The notes: generated from the sequence alone by a model not told the origin. A stretch of 64,000 bases of DNA from Daucus carota subsp. sativus (GCF_001625215.2 NC_030384.2:37048390-37112389); one strand, 5' to 3'; positions 48,654 through 62,133 are shown, counted from the first letter of the stretch. Program-made: numbers and translations.

Positions 48654-51600
48654 ATGAAGTCTTCTTTGGAGAAGCTGCGAAAGCTAGCACTTCACAAAAG
48701 CGATGCGAAAGAGAGACGAGATCATCAATCTGTGGCTCAATTAGATGAGCTAGCTCAGGCTACTCAGGTATCTCTCGCTTTCTCGATTCTTCTATTGTTG
48801 AATTTCTACTTGTTTATTAGTTTGTGTAACTGTGTGTTTCGATTTCTATACGGCTAGGGTTTTGGTTTGGTTTAGTAATTTACTTGAGCGAGAAGAAGAG
48901 GAGGATTAGGCTATAGTGTCGTATCGAGCTTCGATTTAGGTTTATGTTAAGTTCTGGAGCTTTTGTTGACTCGGCAGCAATGCCAATAGGTTATTTTCAG
49001 TATAATCTATATGAATTGATTATGATTTAGGATTAGTGAAAAAAAGAGAGTATAGGATTATGATGAACTGTGAACTATTCCTTTCTTTGTGTTGAACAGT
49101 TTTATTTCTGGAAAGTAGTGCGGGAATTTGAGGTGTTAGAAAATGAGCTATAATCTAATTCAAAAACATCTCTGTGGCATTTATTATGTGGCATTCATTT
49201 AATTTTTATACCGAGGTTATAATTAGCTGAAGATACTATATGCTACGGTCTGGTTATGATATATACTGTAGAGGACATGTGTACTAAGATACTGTGAACT
49301 TAGTAGAACACTACTGTCAGCTAACTGGATTCGAATGTAAATTGCAAATTTGAATGTCGCTGCATAACTCATATTAAAGTAATTAACTCCTTGAACGTTG
49401 ATGTGAAACTAGGAGATTTACTAGGCACAGGACACAAGGATATGCACCTTACTGTACAAGTGATTTTACTTATCAGTAACTATATTGTTATGGAGATTAA
49501 CACAAACTTTCGCTAGCAGTGTAGCACGTGCCACTGAGTTGTCCAATTTAATATTTTAGTAACTAGTAAAACCATGATTTTAAACACTTCAGTTCTGAGA
49601 TGTTTGTACATGGCTACGCGCCTGGATCGTGGGATGTATAATGTTATATTAAAAAAAATTCTAAAAGTTTGTATATGTCTATACACCAAATTTATACTCT
49701 AAAACTATATAAAATATTTGTGGTATAGATCACTGATCTTATAAGTTGTATCTATAATTAACTTTTGTGATCCTTAGTAATGCCTTATAATATGTAAATC
49801 TTGTCATGAAGTAATACAACACTGATGAGGAAATGCCAAACCTAGAAAAGTTTTCAAGGAATAATTTAAGATCTCCGATAATCTAAAATCCGTCATAATG
49901 CCTGTTGATATCTGAAAACCTATAAAACCATTCATTGTGGATTACCTATCTATCTGATAGCTTGTTGGTACTGGTTCAGGAACTAAAGTTCAGCATTAGG
50001 CGGAGCCTTCATTCTACTACGCTACGAAAAGGTTACGAAGTCACTTAGCTCAAAGTTAGGAGAGTCAAGGGGAAACCCTGTGAAATATAAAAGATCATTC
50101 ATACATAGCATAGTCCAAGCAAACCCACTTGAAATCTTTACTGAACTATGACCGGCCATCATATTAGCAAATAAATGTATTTATGAGCTTAATGCACGAT
50201 GAAGATCGTCATATGTGTGCTAGACTTGGGTTGGCGGTGCTATACTTATGTCTGAGCTTGAATTTATGAATTCTCAGTATTTGATATTTAAATATTATGC
50301 ACTGATTCATTATTAAACAGCTTAACTATGTGCAATATAGAGTAATTGACTTGCCTGTGGGTTTCTTTTATATACAGTTCTTTGTTTTAATCATAAGATT
50401 GACATCAACTTAGGGCACTGATTTTGATTTAGATATTTATTATATCCTTTATCTTGATTTATCTGTAATAGTTTTGCGGGTTTTGGGGTTTTAGTTCATT
50501 AGGATAGATTTCTTTTTCTCTCATAATTGGAACTCTGTGTTTGGCCAATGCTGCTAATAATAATATAATCACTTATCATCTTGCAGGATATGCAAGAGAT
50601 GAGGAGTTGCTATGACAACTTGCTATCTGCAGCTGCTGCCACAGCTAATAGCGCATATGGTATGCTAATATTCTGGCACAACTCACTTTTCAATGGAAGT
50701 TACCAATTCCCTAATAAAAATTTAAACGTAGCTCAGTGTTTGAGTCCAAGTGCTCCAGTCCAATATCTGATGTCATTATCTAGTATACATATGTTTTATG
50801 ATATGAAAAATGTTTAGAGATGCTACATATAGATAATTGCTTCGCAGTTTATGAAGTTTTGATATGATAGTCAAACCAAGTATGCATCTGCTCTCATACT
50901 TTAGACAATTTTTTGCAAAGTTGATACTGTGGAATATAATCATCTTAAGCCTAGTTTGGATTGTTTTCTTTTGTCAAATTTTAAAAGTGACCAATCAACT
51001 TATCTCGCATTTGAAGAAAGTGATCGATCAACTTGCAAGTGAATAGTGTTCTTTGAAAGACGGTGAACTACATAAATTTGAACTCTCACAGACACATGCC
51101 TCTGCTGAGGCTCGAAACCTCTACATCTTGCTACCAAGAGGAGAGGGTTGTTGAGTTTTCCAACTTCAGTTCATACACCTTATGAATATACATGTCATAT
51201 ATTTTACTTTTTTCAATAATATTTATCAGTTTCAGTTTCTTTTCATTGTGATATTGCACGGGAATTATTATTATTAAATGCCAATTTTAAATAACGTATA
51301 ATAGCCTGAAGTTTTACTGCCAAATTTGTACTTCAGAATTTTCAGAGTCATTGCTGGAAATGGGAAACTGTTTATTGGAGAGAACTGCATCAAGTGTTTA
51401 TGGAGAAAGTGGTAAGAAACTTTTGTTTTCCTAGAAGTTTTAAATTTGACTTTTCAAGGAAAAGACATTGAAATGATATGGATGCGATTAGGATAAAGAA
51501 TTGAATGTTTACTCCTAAGAAATCAAACATGTCTGTGTGTTGGGGGAGAGGGGGGAGGATATTTTAGCTGTTAACTGATATCTGCTTCAGCTCAGCCCTT

Positions 51601-54600
51601 TTTTCTGAGAGTTGAAAGGGAAGTTAGAATGCCCTATAAATCATACTTAACAAACATGAGTCCTATCATCCTGTTTCTGCCAGTAGCTGTATTAGTTTGT
51701 TCTGCTGGAACTATTTCCAGTGAGCCTTAGGAGGATCATCCGGAATACTGTCTCCTAAATGTCACATCCCATACCCATCTAGGCTAATCAGGGAAATGAC
51801 TACCTTCTCTCTTTTTTTATATTTTATCCAATCTGCCAAGGCATGCCAAGCAAAATCTGAATCTAATAAATTATGTGTTCCTGGAGGTCTTAAGGATCCC
51901 CATATTCTATGCAAGACATTGTTTTAATCAAGTCCTTCGCATCCCATACCCATCAAGGCTAATCAGGTACTCCCTCTGTCCCCCTAGGTAGTTTACCTTG
52001 GGGGACGAGAGTTTGGCACGCATTCCAATGCTCCTAGAAAACATAGTTCCGTAACTTATTTTGTAATCTTTTTTCTTTTGAATAAAAATTTGATGTTTGA
52101 ATTTTTATACACAAAAAGAAAATCTCAAAAATAAGTTACGGAACTATGTTCTATAAGAGCCTTAAAATGCGTGTGGAGCAGTGAAAAAAAACTGTAAAGA
52201 AATGAGAGGGACGGAGGGAGTAAATGACTACCCTCTCTCTTTTTTGTATATTTAACCGGTCTGCCAAGGCATGCCAAGCAAAATCTGAATCTAAGAAATT
52301 ATGTGTTCCTGGAGGTGTCAAGGATGCCCATATTCTATGCAAGACATTTTTTTAATAAGTCCTTTTCAACTCCTAATTATAAAAATACACTTCCTGAGAA
52401 AAGACTAACCCTGTTTATGATCCGCCTTTGTGCTAGTTATGTAATTTACAAAGTAGGCAGATAAGTGAGTTAGGGTGTTTACGAGGGGTTTTCTTAGCTA
52501 ATAATAGTACCACTTTTCGCCCAAGTAGTAATTTATACCAAAGGTAACGCCCTGTTATGAAATTCTCACATACATAATATTGGATAATAGGGGCTAACCA
52601 TTGTCTGATTTTATAATTTATGTAGGAGGAGTGCTACAGATGCTTGGAAAAGCCCAGATAGAACTCCAGAAAATTATTGACACTTATGTGAGTGCTTGTT
52701 CTGATGTTGTATCTACATCATCCATTTGAAGTATAAACGTTGCACTTGGTAATTGCTATCTGTTTTTGAATGTCAGCGCTCTCATATAGTCCTCACAATC
52801 ACAAACCCGTCAGAGTCTCTACTTAGCGAACTTCGGAAAGTCGAGGTTTGTTTCTGATGCATTATATTTTCTTTTCCACAATACAAGCTTGATATACTAG
52901 TTAGGATTAGAACAAGCATTATTAAAGAAAAAATTAAATTTCTATATTTACACTTACTGAAGAGAGGAATACATGTAAAGTATTTGGTCAATAGGTTCGG
53001 TTTGATAGTATATCTAGGCTGCCTTCCCTTAATTACTTTTTGTTTTCTTTTAAAAATAATTTCTTTCAAGAATTACGTAAAGCACAAAGAGAAATACCCT
53101 CTTTTAAGTGAAACTATCATATATGGTGTAAAATTGTTAACCGTATTAATTAGCGACTCTGATTCCTTATAAATAAAGTAACATTACAAATAAAAGGGAA
53201 AGCACTGTCTGAACTCATCTTTTGAATTGAGTGTAATTTTGGTATTAAATGTGTATGTGCCGAACAATATGCAATATGTCTTATAGCATGCAATGAATAT
53301 GCAGTTTGCAGAAGGTATGCCTTGCTGTGGGAATTTTGCTATTTTTGCTACATTCTCGATTCCTTTTAGTTGGGTTCTTTGTGCTGGTCTTTATATTCTT
53401 TCCTATTGATTATATGGTGTATGGTGTATCCCACCCTTTTTTTAAAGAAATGAATTGCTGCACTCTTGTAAAGGATTTAAGATCCTACTCAGTTTACTTT
53501 ATTAGACGATCAGCGAATGTAGCCGCTCATACTATAGTTAGGATAGCTAATTTAAGTTCTGATCATGAGGAATGGTTCTCTATACTATCCTTTCTTATTG
53601 ATGTTGATGCTTCTGATAATCAATAATACGTTTTTTGTTTCGATTTCAAAAATAAATAAATAAATAAATCTCGAAGTTAAGAGTTCTTGTATTCTGTACG
53701 GTCGTTATTTGTCAAGTAATGCAGTTATTTTTTTCCATTTCTTTGCTTTCTCTGCTCATATATTTTCATTTCCACTCTGATATTATTGAGAAAGAGTAGA
53801 AATATCATCCAGTAGCTGTCAACATTATACCTTTATTTTTAGGGCAGTACAGCAAAGTTGTATTCTCGGGCAATTAATGTAACCGTTTGCTAGAAATTGG
53901 ATTCATAACATACTTGTCAAGTCGTAAAAGGTGAAACAGGGAACTTGCTAACCATCTGGATGCCTAGGTGCTGAGGTGCTTGCCTAGCATCCTTCGTTAG
54001 GCTTTTAGCTATGTATAGCAGTATGGGAATATATGTTATATACGTATGTAGACATTTGGTTTGTCACTATTGATATAAGAATAATTTGTTTAAATAAATC
54101 AAGTAATTATAGCCTAATTCACCTAGTTAATTCCAGGTGGCTTTTAAATAGGTAAATAATAGCCTATCTACGAATTTAATTTGAAAGGTGATCAGCTCGG
54201 TGACCTCATATTTCATTTGAATTAATTCTATTGACAGAAAAGTATCACACGATTGAGAATTTCATTCAATAAGTAATGTCTAACCCTAAATGCTTGAAGA
54301 CAATTATGTGCCCCCCCCCCTTTCTCACACACCCACACGCCTTCCCTCCCTCTGACAAGCGCACACACATGCATACACACATTGAGAATTTACGCATACG
54401 ATATGCATGCTAAAAGCTGGACCTTCCCTATTCTCTTTCTCATCAACCAAGTCCATCTTTCCTAGTAGGTGAAATATTTATTGAATTCTCTTTGTTTTAT
54501 TGTGGCAGGAGATGAAATTACAGTGTGATGAGAAAAGGTATATGTTTCTTTTTTGGTTTTAAATATAAACCCTGAGGTACATATATGTGACTTGTGTACA

Positions 54601-57600
54601 TGATCTTCAGAGAGGTATATGAACACATGCTTGCACAATATAGAGAGAAAGGGAAATTTAGAACTGGAAAAGGTGAAAGCATTACTTCTCAGCAAGTAAA
54701 GGAAGCTCGAATTGAATATGATGAAGTAGCGAGACGCTGTATTTTTCGGGTGAAATCTCTAAAGCAAGGTCAATGCCGCAGTCTTCTAACACAGGCAGCT
54801 CGTCATCATACAGCACAGGTTTCCTTGCATCTAGCATTTGCTGTATGCCATGTTCTCTGCCCATTTTAGAGTTTAAATAGTTAATTTGATTCCCTTTTAC
54901 CTTTTTACGTTACGAATACAGTTAAATTACTTTCGGAAGGGACTTAAATCTCTCGAGGAAGTTGATTCACAAACGAGAGTAGTCTGTGAAAAGCAACGAA
55001 TTGACTACCAAGTTGATGGACTGAATGAAGGGGAAGATGATGAGGGTGAGAGTAGAAGCAGTTACGAGAATAACGAGCATGGAGAATTAAGTTTCGACTA
55101 CAGAAATAATCAGGGAGGTGTTAATGATCCTACATCAAGGATCTCGGTTGAGGTAATAGTTTTGCTAATTTGATGCTTTATTAGATATATTTCTCACAGG
55201 TTGCTTTCAGACTCTTTGCTCCATTGTCTAGCCTCGGGATAGTATGCAGTAGATTTCAACTATTGTTTGCAAAAGTTGATCATGTCTATTCCAAAGGTTG
55301 AAGGCAGATTAGTTGGTGGGTGGCTAAGAATAAGGTTAACTAGGAATTTAGTATTTATCAGTTATGCTTCTCGAGTTTTTTAGTCTGTACATATATTTGA
55401 AAGACTAGCTTGTTTCAGACCAATGCAGGGTTGTGGATTTGGTGAACTGGAGATAACATAAGAAACCCTCCATAACTAAAATTAGAACAATTTATAAGAA
55501 GTTTCTGAAAGGATTGCTGTTCATGAGAATACAATTTGAATTTATTCAAACTTGTCGTCTACTTTCAGGAAATGTTTGGAAATACAAACTGCTGATTTGG
55601 TTTAAATTATCTTAGGATAGATTATAGGTCAAGAATTGTTTAATTTATAATTTAGAAGTCATTGCAATTTTTGTTAAAACTCACTTGGCAAATGTAACTC
55701 TAGTAGATCTGGACAAATGCAGAAACTTCCAGTAGATCTGAAGAAATGCCAGTACTATGTAGCTGAAATTAAAATCTGGACAGTTGATACAGAAAATTAG
55801 ACAGTCAGATGCTGAAAAACTATGCTACTGCTTATTGCTTAGTAAGCCTAGTAAAGTTGACACTCCATCTAATTACTCGAGTATCCTGCTAGCATGAGCT
55901 CTGTTAAATGACCAGTTCACCTAAAACCTCAAGGTAAAGGCTTTTTACCAGGATCAATATATTCTAACATTTATGAATACATACACGTACATATCTACAC
56001 CATCTTTTTCTTTTCTTAGTGTCAAGAAGAAATTTTTACGCTTGGTTCCATACTTTATCCGCCAGTTTAAACAACTCTGGATTTAGGTTAATAGTCACTG
56101 TATATGCTACACTTGGAGCACTAATTTTCTTGTACTCGAGCAGATTTCTTTCCGGACCAATGCATATTATATTCACTAAATATACTTAAGTTCTAACTTA
56201 TGTCTGATGTTCTACTTTCTTCAGTTGGACGAGGCTGACTCATCATATCCTCATTTTTCTAATCCGGAAGAAAGTGAGGTATTGAGACTTTATTCTCTCT
56301 TAAATAACTGACGACGTTGTCTATTTTGCATTGTTAGATTAGAGGATAAGTTCTCTGTGTCCTCACTTTATCTATTAAGAGTTTAAAATTAGTGAGTAAT
56401 AATAGGCTTCATAGCATTAAAAGTTTCGAGGAAGATTGTGTATGATATGTATATAAGCTTCTGCAACCTTACTACATGTAATGCCCGCTTGTGCACGTAC
56501 CTACCCTGAGAAGTCTAGAAGTATTCAAAACTGATTGGTTGATGATGTTTATTTCTACAAAGAGATCCTTACCCTAGAACACATTTACATACATATAATT
56601 ACCTATTCATAGCTTTTCCGGAGCAACTTTGAGAATGGTTATGGTGTTGAACCTATTGAAGTTTTGCTTGTCTTGCCATTTGTCATTTTTAAGATCAATA
56701 AATCCAGACAAAATAAGATGTGTCACTTGCTATTTTGGCTTGGATTATCTTTTTCACATTCTGTATATTTGCAGAGAACTCATAGAAAAACCCCCGAGGC
56801 CCATGCTTTTGGACAACACTCTCGACCAAGCAGCTATTCTGCTCCAATATATCCAGAGAAGTCAGCTGATAAAGGAAGAGAAGTGCAAACATCTGATAAG
56901 AAGTTTCACACATATGTGTTGCCTACTCCAGCTCCGGCAAAGACTTCATCTTCAAGCACCACTAGCTCTGGTCCGCCGTCAAGTTCTGCAAGCCTAAGCA
57001 CAAATACCACAAACATGCGCCATTCATCTCCACTTCGCCCTGAGAAGCATGAAAACAATAGCAACTCCTCCATCCCTCTGCCCCCTCCCGCTACTAGACG
57101 TTCACAGTTTGAAAAACATAACTCATTTGATCTTAACCGAAACAAAAGACAAGCCTATTCTGGTCCAATACCAAGTAAACCTATTTTATCTACTAGTGGT
57201 CCCTTGACTAGTAAAGAAGTTCCCAGTGCTTTGCTTACTCGAGTTCCAGTTTCTCATCTGTCTACGTCTCCAAACGCGTCTCGAAGTGCATCACCACCCC
57301 CTGTATCTTCACCCAGAATAAGTGAGCTTCATGAGCTCCCGAGGCCCCCTGGCAGTATTGCATCCAAGACATCAACTTCTTCTGGGACTGGGCATTCTGC
57401 CCCTTTAATAATGAGAAATGAGAATTCTTTTACAAATAGAAACCCTAAGCTAGCATCAAACGTTGCAACGCCGCTTCCAGCTCCTCCATTAACTGTTCCT
57501 CGTAGTTACTCCATACCCTCTAGCATTCTAAAAGCGAAGGCATCACATATGACCAAGCTATTAGAGCCTTCTCGTATTCCAGATCAGGTTGAAGACTTCA

Positions 57601-57698
57601 CTTCTCCTCCGCTGACACCAATATCACTTTCAGACATAAAGCCAATATCAACAGTTTCTGAAGCAGTCTCCAATTATGGGCAGGCCAGAGGTAAATAA
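48654..57698 (+). CDS. BAR-domain protein, At2g33490-like
   Basis: Ten exons (48654-48767, 50587-50659, 51337-51411, 52626-52687, 52777-52845, 54509-54537, 54611-54818, 54922-55152, 56225-56278, 56775-57698) sum to 1839 bases, or 612 residues, all in phase with GT..AG introns. The first 230 or so residues are a helical BAR-type domain (MKSSLEKLRKLALHKSDAKERRD, then QLDELAQATQ), the fold that binds curved membranes. Residues near 243-256 are acidic. The last 300 residues are Ser/Pro-rich and likely disordered. It matches the Arabidopsis protein At2g33490 (about 620 residues), formerly listed as a hydroxyproline-rich glycoprotein of unknown function. The last exon may have a hidden donor (AGAG|GTAAAT at 57691), so a longer C-terminus cannot be excluded. 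Confidence 0.92.
51765..52366. repeat. Tandem duplication, one copy carrying a Stowaway
   Basis: Copy 1 is 51765-51939 (175 bp). Copy 2 runs from 51940 to about 52366 and is interrupted by the Stowaway at 51970-52220. Shared phrases are CATCCCATACCCATC, GGCTAATCAGG, TGCCAAGGCATGCCAAGC and TTATGTGTTCCTGGAGGT. It lies in intron 3 of the BAR gene. The copies differ at several positions, so the duplication is not very recent. Confidence 0.88.
51970..52220. mobile_element. Stowaway MITE in intron 3 of the BAR gene
   Basis: The 251-bp element begins CTCCCTCTGTCCC and ends GGGACGGAGGGAG, flanked by TA (51968-51969 and 52221-52222). Inner words TAGTTCCGTAACTTATTTT and its complement also pair, so nearly the whole element can fold back. 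The tandem copy at 51765 shows the site without it. Confidence 0.9.
53452..53669 (+). mobile_element. 3' end of a LINE (RNase H remnant) in intron 5 of the BAR gene
   Basis: The frame at 53452-53626 reads VYFIRRSANVAAHTIVRIAN, the RNase H C-terminal signature of plant LINEs, and then a stop. It is followed within 45 bases by an A-rich tail made of AAAT units (53649-53669). The 5' limit is uncertain, and no target duplication was found. It is a 5'-truncated non-LTR retrotransposon copy in the same orientation as the gene. Confidence 0.65.
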
Positions 57699-57810
57699 AT
57701 GCCATTTTGTAGCGTACAATGCAAATTATTTTTCCCTCTTCACCATGCTCCTGAGTTTTAAATAGAAAGGAAAGCAGATGAAGGCGGAAGCAAATAACAT
57801 AATTTGCAAT

Positions 57811-58168
57811 CATGTTTGTGCTCCCTGGTTTTTTTAAGGAAAGGTGAGTAAAGAGGGGTAAAATTTTTATTTACTTTCCACCCAAAATTTTCACTCCAGA
57901 ATGGAATGAAGAGGAAAGCAAGTGCGGGGGAAATTAAAAAAATTTGATATTACAAATCAACCTTACTGCTTAAATTGTGACTTTCGGAGTAAAAGGATAT
58001 GATTGTAATTTGACAACTAAGTATATGTTTTCCTTCCAACTCGGGAGCACAGTATGAAAGCATTAGCACTCTCTAATTTACAAACTCAGGAGCAAATGAT
58101 TGAAACTTGTTGCACTCCACTTCTTTACTTTCCGCCTTAAAAAACTCGGGAGTGGAGCAACAAAACCC
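57811..58168. mobile_element. MITE-like inverted repeat, family uncertain
   Basis: The left part (GTTTGTGCTCCCTGG, then TTTTTTTAAGG, then GTAAAGA) recurs inverted at the right end (GCGGAAAGTAAAG and GGAGTGGAGCAACAAAAC on the complementary strand). The arms are some 45 bases long with gaps. I could not find a clear target duplication, so the limits are approximate. Confidence 0.5.
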
Positions 58169-58488
58169 TATAGTTTTTGCATCTGCAGCTGTTTACTTTA
58201 TTAATTAAGAAGATATGTAGCTACTTATTAGATATATAGAGTAATAAGATCTTAATAGTTGTCGGTTGGGGAATAATTAGTTAATATAATCAACTAATCT
58301 ATTAGTAAAGAATTTAAGATGATTTAGAAGTCTTATTTTAAAATTAAGCCAAGATATTTTTCGAGGGGTCAAAGAAACATGTGACAGGAATGGGGTAGCG
58401 GAAACTTGCCATAATGTGCTTCCTATCTGTTTCTCCAATTCTTAATTATGCTATAAAAATGCATAGGAACGTCCCTGAATATATGCAG

Positions 58489-58717
58489 GGGCCGTTTGGC
58501 CAAGCTTAAAAAAAGTGACTTCTTGCTTAAAGTGAAGAAGTGGAGTAGAAGTGAGAAGTAAATAAGTTAATAAAGTGTTTGGAAAAGAAGCAGAAGCTGT
58601 GAGAGAGAAGCTAGCATTCTCAGCTTCTTAAAAGTGCTTCTACTTTTTTACACAAACGGGTCAAAAAAAGCAGAAGCCAGAAGCAGAAGATACTTCCTGC
58701 TCCCAAACAGGCCCGCA
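58489..58717. mobile_element. Tourist-like MITE
   Basis: The ends GGGCCGTTTGGCC and CCCAAACAGGCCC pair, flanked by CAG on both sides (58486-58488 and 58718-58720). The arms share AAGTGACTTCTTGCTTAAA and GCAGAAGC words with the MITE at 41907-42585, so they belong to one family. Confidence 0.7.
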
Positions 58718-58882
58718 GTCTCCATAGTTTCAAAATTTGTGTTGCTGAGTTCACATTATGGTACTGGACAGTGGACACACATGCTCGGGGATGGAGTATT
58801 TTATAGGTGACCACTGACCTTTGACCACATAAATCCTTCCTAGTACCCTTGCATCTGTGTCATCTCATTCTTGATATAGTTA

Positions 58883-59192
58883 CATTGTGTTCACTTGGAT
58901 GGAATGAAATGTGGAGATAATGGAATGAAAATTAGAAAGAAATTTATGAATAAAGAAGAATTTCAGAGAGAATAGTGAATGTAAGGGAGTCTATTTTTCT
59001 ATGATGAAAACTGCAGGAAAGATGGCGAGGAAATGGAATCGAGCATTCCTTACGAAACATGTGGGTTGGATTTATAGTTCAAATTATTTGGAACAGAATA
59101 ATGGAAGTAAAAAAAAATTATAAACATTTTACCCAATCTCTCTCAAATAAGAAAACAAATTTCATTCTATTCCATCCAAGTGTAAAACAACC
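58883..59192. mobile_element. MITE with TTA duplication
   Basis: CACTTGGATGGAATGAAAT near the left end recurs inverted near the right end (CATTCTATTCCATCCAAGTG), and TTA flanks both sides (58880-58882 and 59193-59195). The interior has GGAATGAAAATTAG-type words and no coding capacity. Confidence 0.65.
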
Positions 59193-59195
59193 TTA

Positions 59196-62050
59196 GAGTT
59201 TGAGTAGTTAAGCTATAAAGTACATGGAGCTGCACTTGGAAAATGTTATATGTAAACCCTAAATTGTTAGGTTGCACTTCCTGTATGCAGTTAAGTGTCT
59301 CACAAAATAACAAGTTATATACTTGACAAAATACCAAAAAAAGAAGCAAATTGTTAAAGAGTTGCACATTTTATATTAACTTTAATGTTATCTATCTGCT
59401 CACAAAACCTCGTGTACTTTTGGTGGAAGCAGGTGGCAGCTGATTCACATGCCTCCTTCCGCGCATGTTCTATTGTGTTCTCCAGCCTTCAGCTTCTGTG
59501 CTGGATATAGATCTGTATATATATCATGTGATGTTTATGTATGGTCATATTTCCATCTGAATTGGCTTCCTTGTTTTTATTTGCAACTTGCTGTTCGCAC
59601 TCCAAATTTTGTTGTAGAATCAATGACTATGATAAAACGTATGTTTGTAGAGATATGTTGCAAGCAATTAGAGAGAAGTATTTCTTTGGTGGAACACCGG
59701 AATATGTTTGCCAGGTGGTTGAGGTGAAATAGGATAGGGGTATGGTTTGATGATCAATGGCAGATAAATTGGGGTGTGGTTATTTAATCAATGACAGATA
59801 ATTTGTTGGAATCAGGTTTGATCATTATACATGGGCTAAAAGAAAATCTGTCATAACCGATGGTGGTTTAAAAATTGATAACAATTCAATTAATTTTTTC
59901 TTGTTATTTTTAATATTCTAGTTGAGAATTTTAAAATTTTAAATCATGTCATCAAGATGGACCGGGGTTTGGACTGTATTGAGTCTGTGGAGGACCTGGA
60001 ATCTTAATGATACTCTGGTGGCTCCAAGTATATATTGGGTAGAGCCAGAGAGTGAAGAGTGAGTCTTAAGGTTGGTAATTATGTCGAACGAGGTGAAATC
60101 GATAGGTTGGTAATGCATCTCAAGCCACGTAAAACAATCGTAAATAAATGAAAGGAATGAAAAGAGTTGTAAATTAGTAAACCAAGCATCAACAAAAAAT
60201 AAAAATGACAAAAATATCATAACTTTTATATATTTTGCAAAAAAATACTATTTTTGAGATTAATGGTCAAAAATACGATCCTACAAAAGAAGTTATCTAT
60301 CTTTGATAACTATATAATTCTTGATGAGAGATAATTGATGGTGATGACTTTAATGATAGGTGATGGTGAACTAATGATAATATATACTGTATGTGATTAA
60401 GGTGTGAAATTGTATATGATAAAAGTTTTATGATAACCAAACAAATGAAATTTTAAGAAGGTTTAAGAATTTATATCACTGATACTCATTTAGAATGTGT
60501 ATCAGTCTTTTTAAAAATCGAAAAAATTAATTTTGCATGCGATGTTCATTTGAAGGATGCATATATTGGAATAATTACTTTTAAGAATATATATCAAATT
60601 AATATTTTTAATCATTTACACAAAATAATGTTTTCATAATAATATTTATAAAATTATATTAAAAGTGGTGCTTTTGAATTTCACTCTAAAAAGATACACA
60701 TGCAAATGGAAATATGAGGTGTGTTTGATAAGAAAGAGGATGAACATCATCATCAACTCAACTCTCAACCCAACGACAGACATTATTCACAATTACTTAT
60801 GATATCAATATTGAAAATAAAAAAATAGGTACAAAAATTATGTATCAAATTTTAATTTATGAAATTAATACATAAATAGGATTGAAGCAATGAGAAATTG
60901 ATAATGAGTTTTGTTACCATTAGCACAAAATTAATCATTAATATCTAAAATATTATGATTCAGAAAGATGGTCCCGAATTATCATTTATTAACGCGCATT
61001 GTGTAGTATTTTCGATATTCATAAAAAACATTACATTATATGACATTGTCGGGATTAAAAAATATAACACTACTTTATGTAAAAACAAAACATTACATGA
61101 CATAGCGTGTTGTAGGTGTTAAAAAACAAAACGCTCGTCCGTGTAGTATTTTGCTCAAAATTAAAAGAATAAGATATTATTTTTTTTCTGAAATTGAGAA
61201 TACTATATTATTCGATATTATTAAATAATATTTGAGACATTCTTCCTGAATATATTATTTTACACGACCTCGGGCCTTTTCTCATTGATAATTGACCTTT
61301 CCAAAAACTTCTATAATTTTTCGGATGCTCTTCAATTTCTCCGACCATTAAACATATCACAAGAGACCACATTCACTACATTTTCAATTCAATTTTTCCC
61401 TTTATTTCCAATAAAAATATTTTCCTTGATATAACTGATACAAAAATTAATAATAAAATATGATCGAATGCAGTTAAATTGATTATACATTGTGCACACA
61501 CAAACCGATGATCACAGATCAGATTCATCCTTCAAACCCTTATTTTTGGTCCGTTCTAATCCCCCTTTATCTTTACTTTAATTGCTATACATATCTTCAG
61601 ATTATAATTTGCTTTAATCTCTCTTGCTTTTGATTTATTGTACTTTAAACTGGTAGCTTTGCTTAGTAGTGCATACACTTATGTGTTTGATGTCATCTCT
61701 GTGTGTGTGTATATTTTATATGTATCTTTTATGTTAAATTTGTGTTTGTACTTGTTTTGAAATTTGTGGTGTATTTTTATGACTTGTTTTGATTCAAGAG
61801 TGTAATGAGAGTTATGTTTTGATTGGGTAGGTTTGGTAAATAGTTTTCGGGTGAATTATGTTCTTGTTCTGAAAGGAGTTACCAGTACTCGTGGAGTTAA
61901 TGGTATCGGCGAATTAGCTGAATTGTGTTTAAGATGCATTGTTCTACCTGGTTAACATTGATTATTGGAATTCTCTATATGTAAAATGATCAAGTTGTAT
62001 TGATTATACAGGCATTTGGCAATTGTCACTTTCTTGCTTTTTTTGGTAGG
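59196..62050. other. Intergenic DNA upstream of the Atos-like gene
   Basis: A frame at 59541-59732 (ending in EKYFFGGTPEYVCQVVEVK) looks protein-like but matches no family that I know. A loosely repeated unit (GGGGTRTGGTT then ATCAATGRCAGATAA) lies at 59737-59800. The stretch near 61500-61640 may hold the leader exon of the Atos-like gene, because an acceptor (TTTGTTTAG) precedes its ATG exon. No gene is otherwise supported. Confidence 0.35.
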
Positions 62051-62133
62051 ATCTATTTATATGAAGGATCTAATGGAAGCATTGTTGTGTTTTGTTTAGA
62101 GGACCAAGGTTTAACTCTGTAAGAAGTGTAACA

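Noticed and set aside
54310..54385. Possible functional element in the poly-C and CA-rich stretch
   Set aside because: It is simple low-complexity sequence in an intron with no further structure.
56629..56774. Coding sequence extending upstream of exon 10 of the BAR gene
   Set aside because: The open frame runs through the intron up to the acceptor TTTGCAG at 56774. The family homology begins only at RTHRKTPE.
59541..59732. Protein-like frame ending in EKYFFGGTPEYVCQVVEVK
   Set aside because: I do not recognise a family, there is no consistent gene model, and it is short. Kept only as a note on the intergenic stretch.
62092..62133. Start of the Atos-like protein at 62092
   Set aside because: The frame would begin with TTG and includes a probable acceptor (TTTGTTTAG). 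The ATG at 62134 with MGLPQ fits the family.
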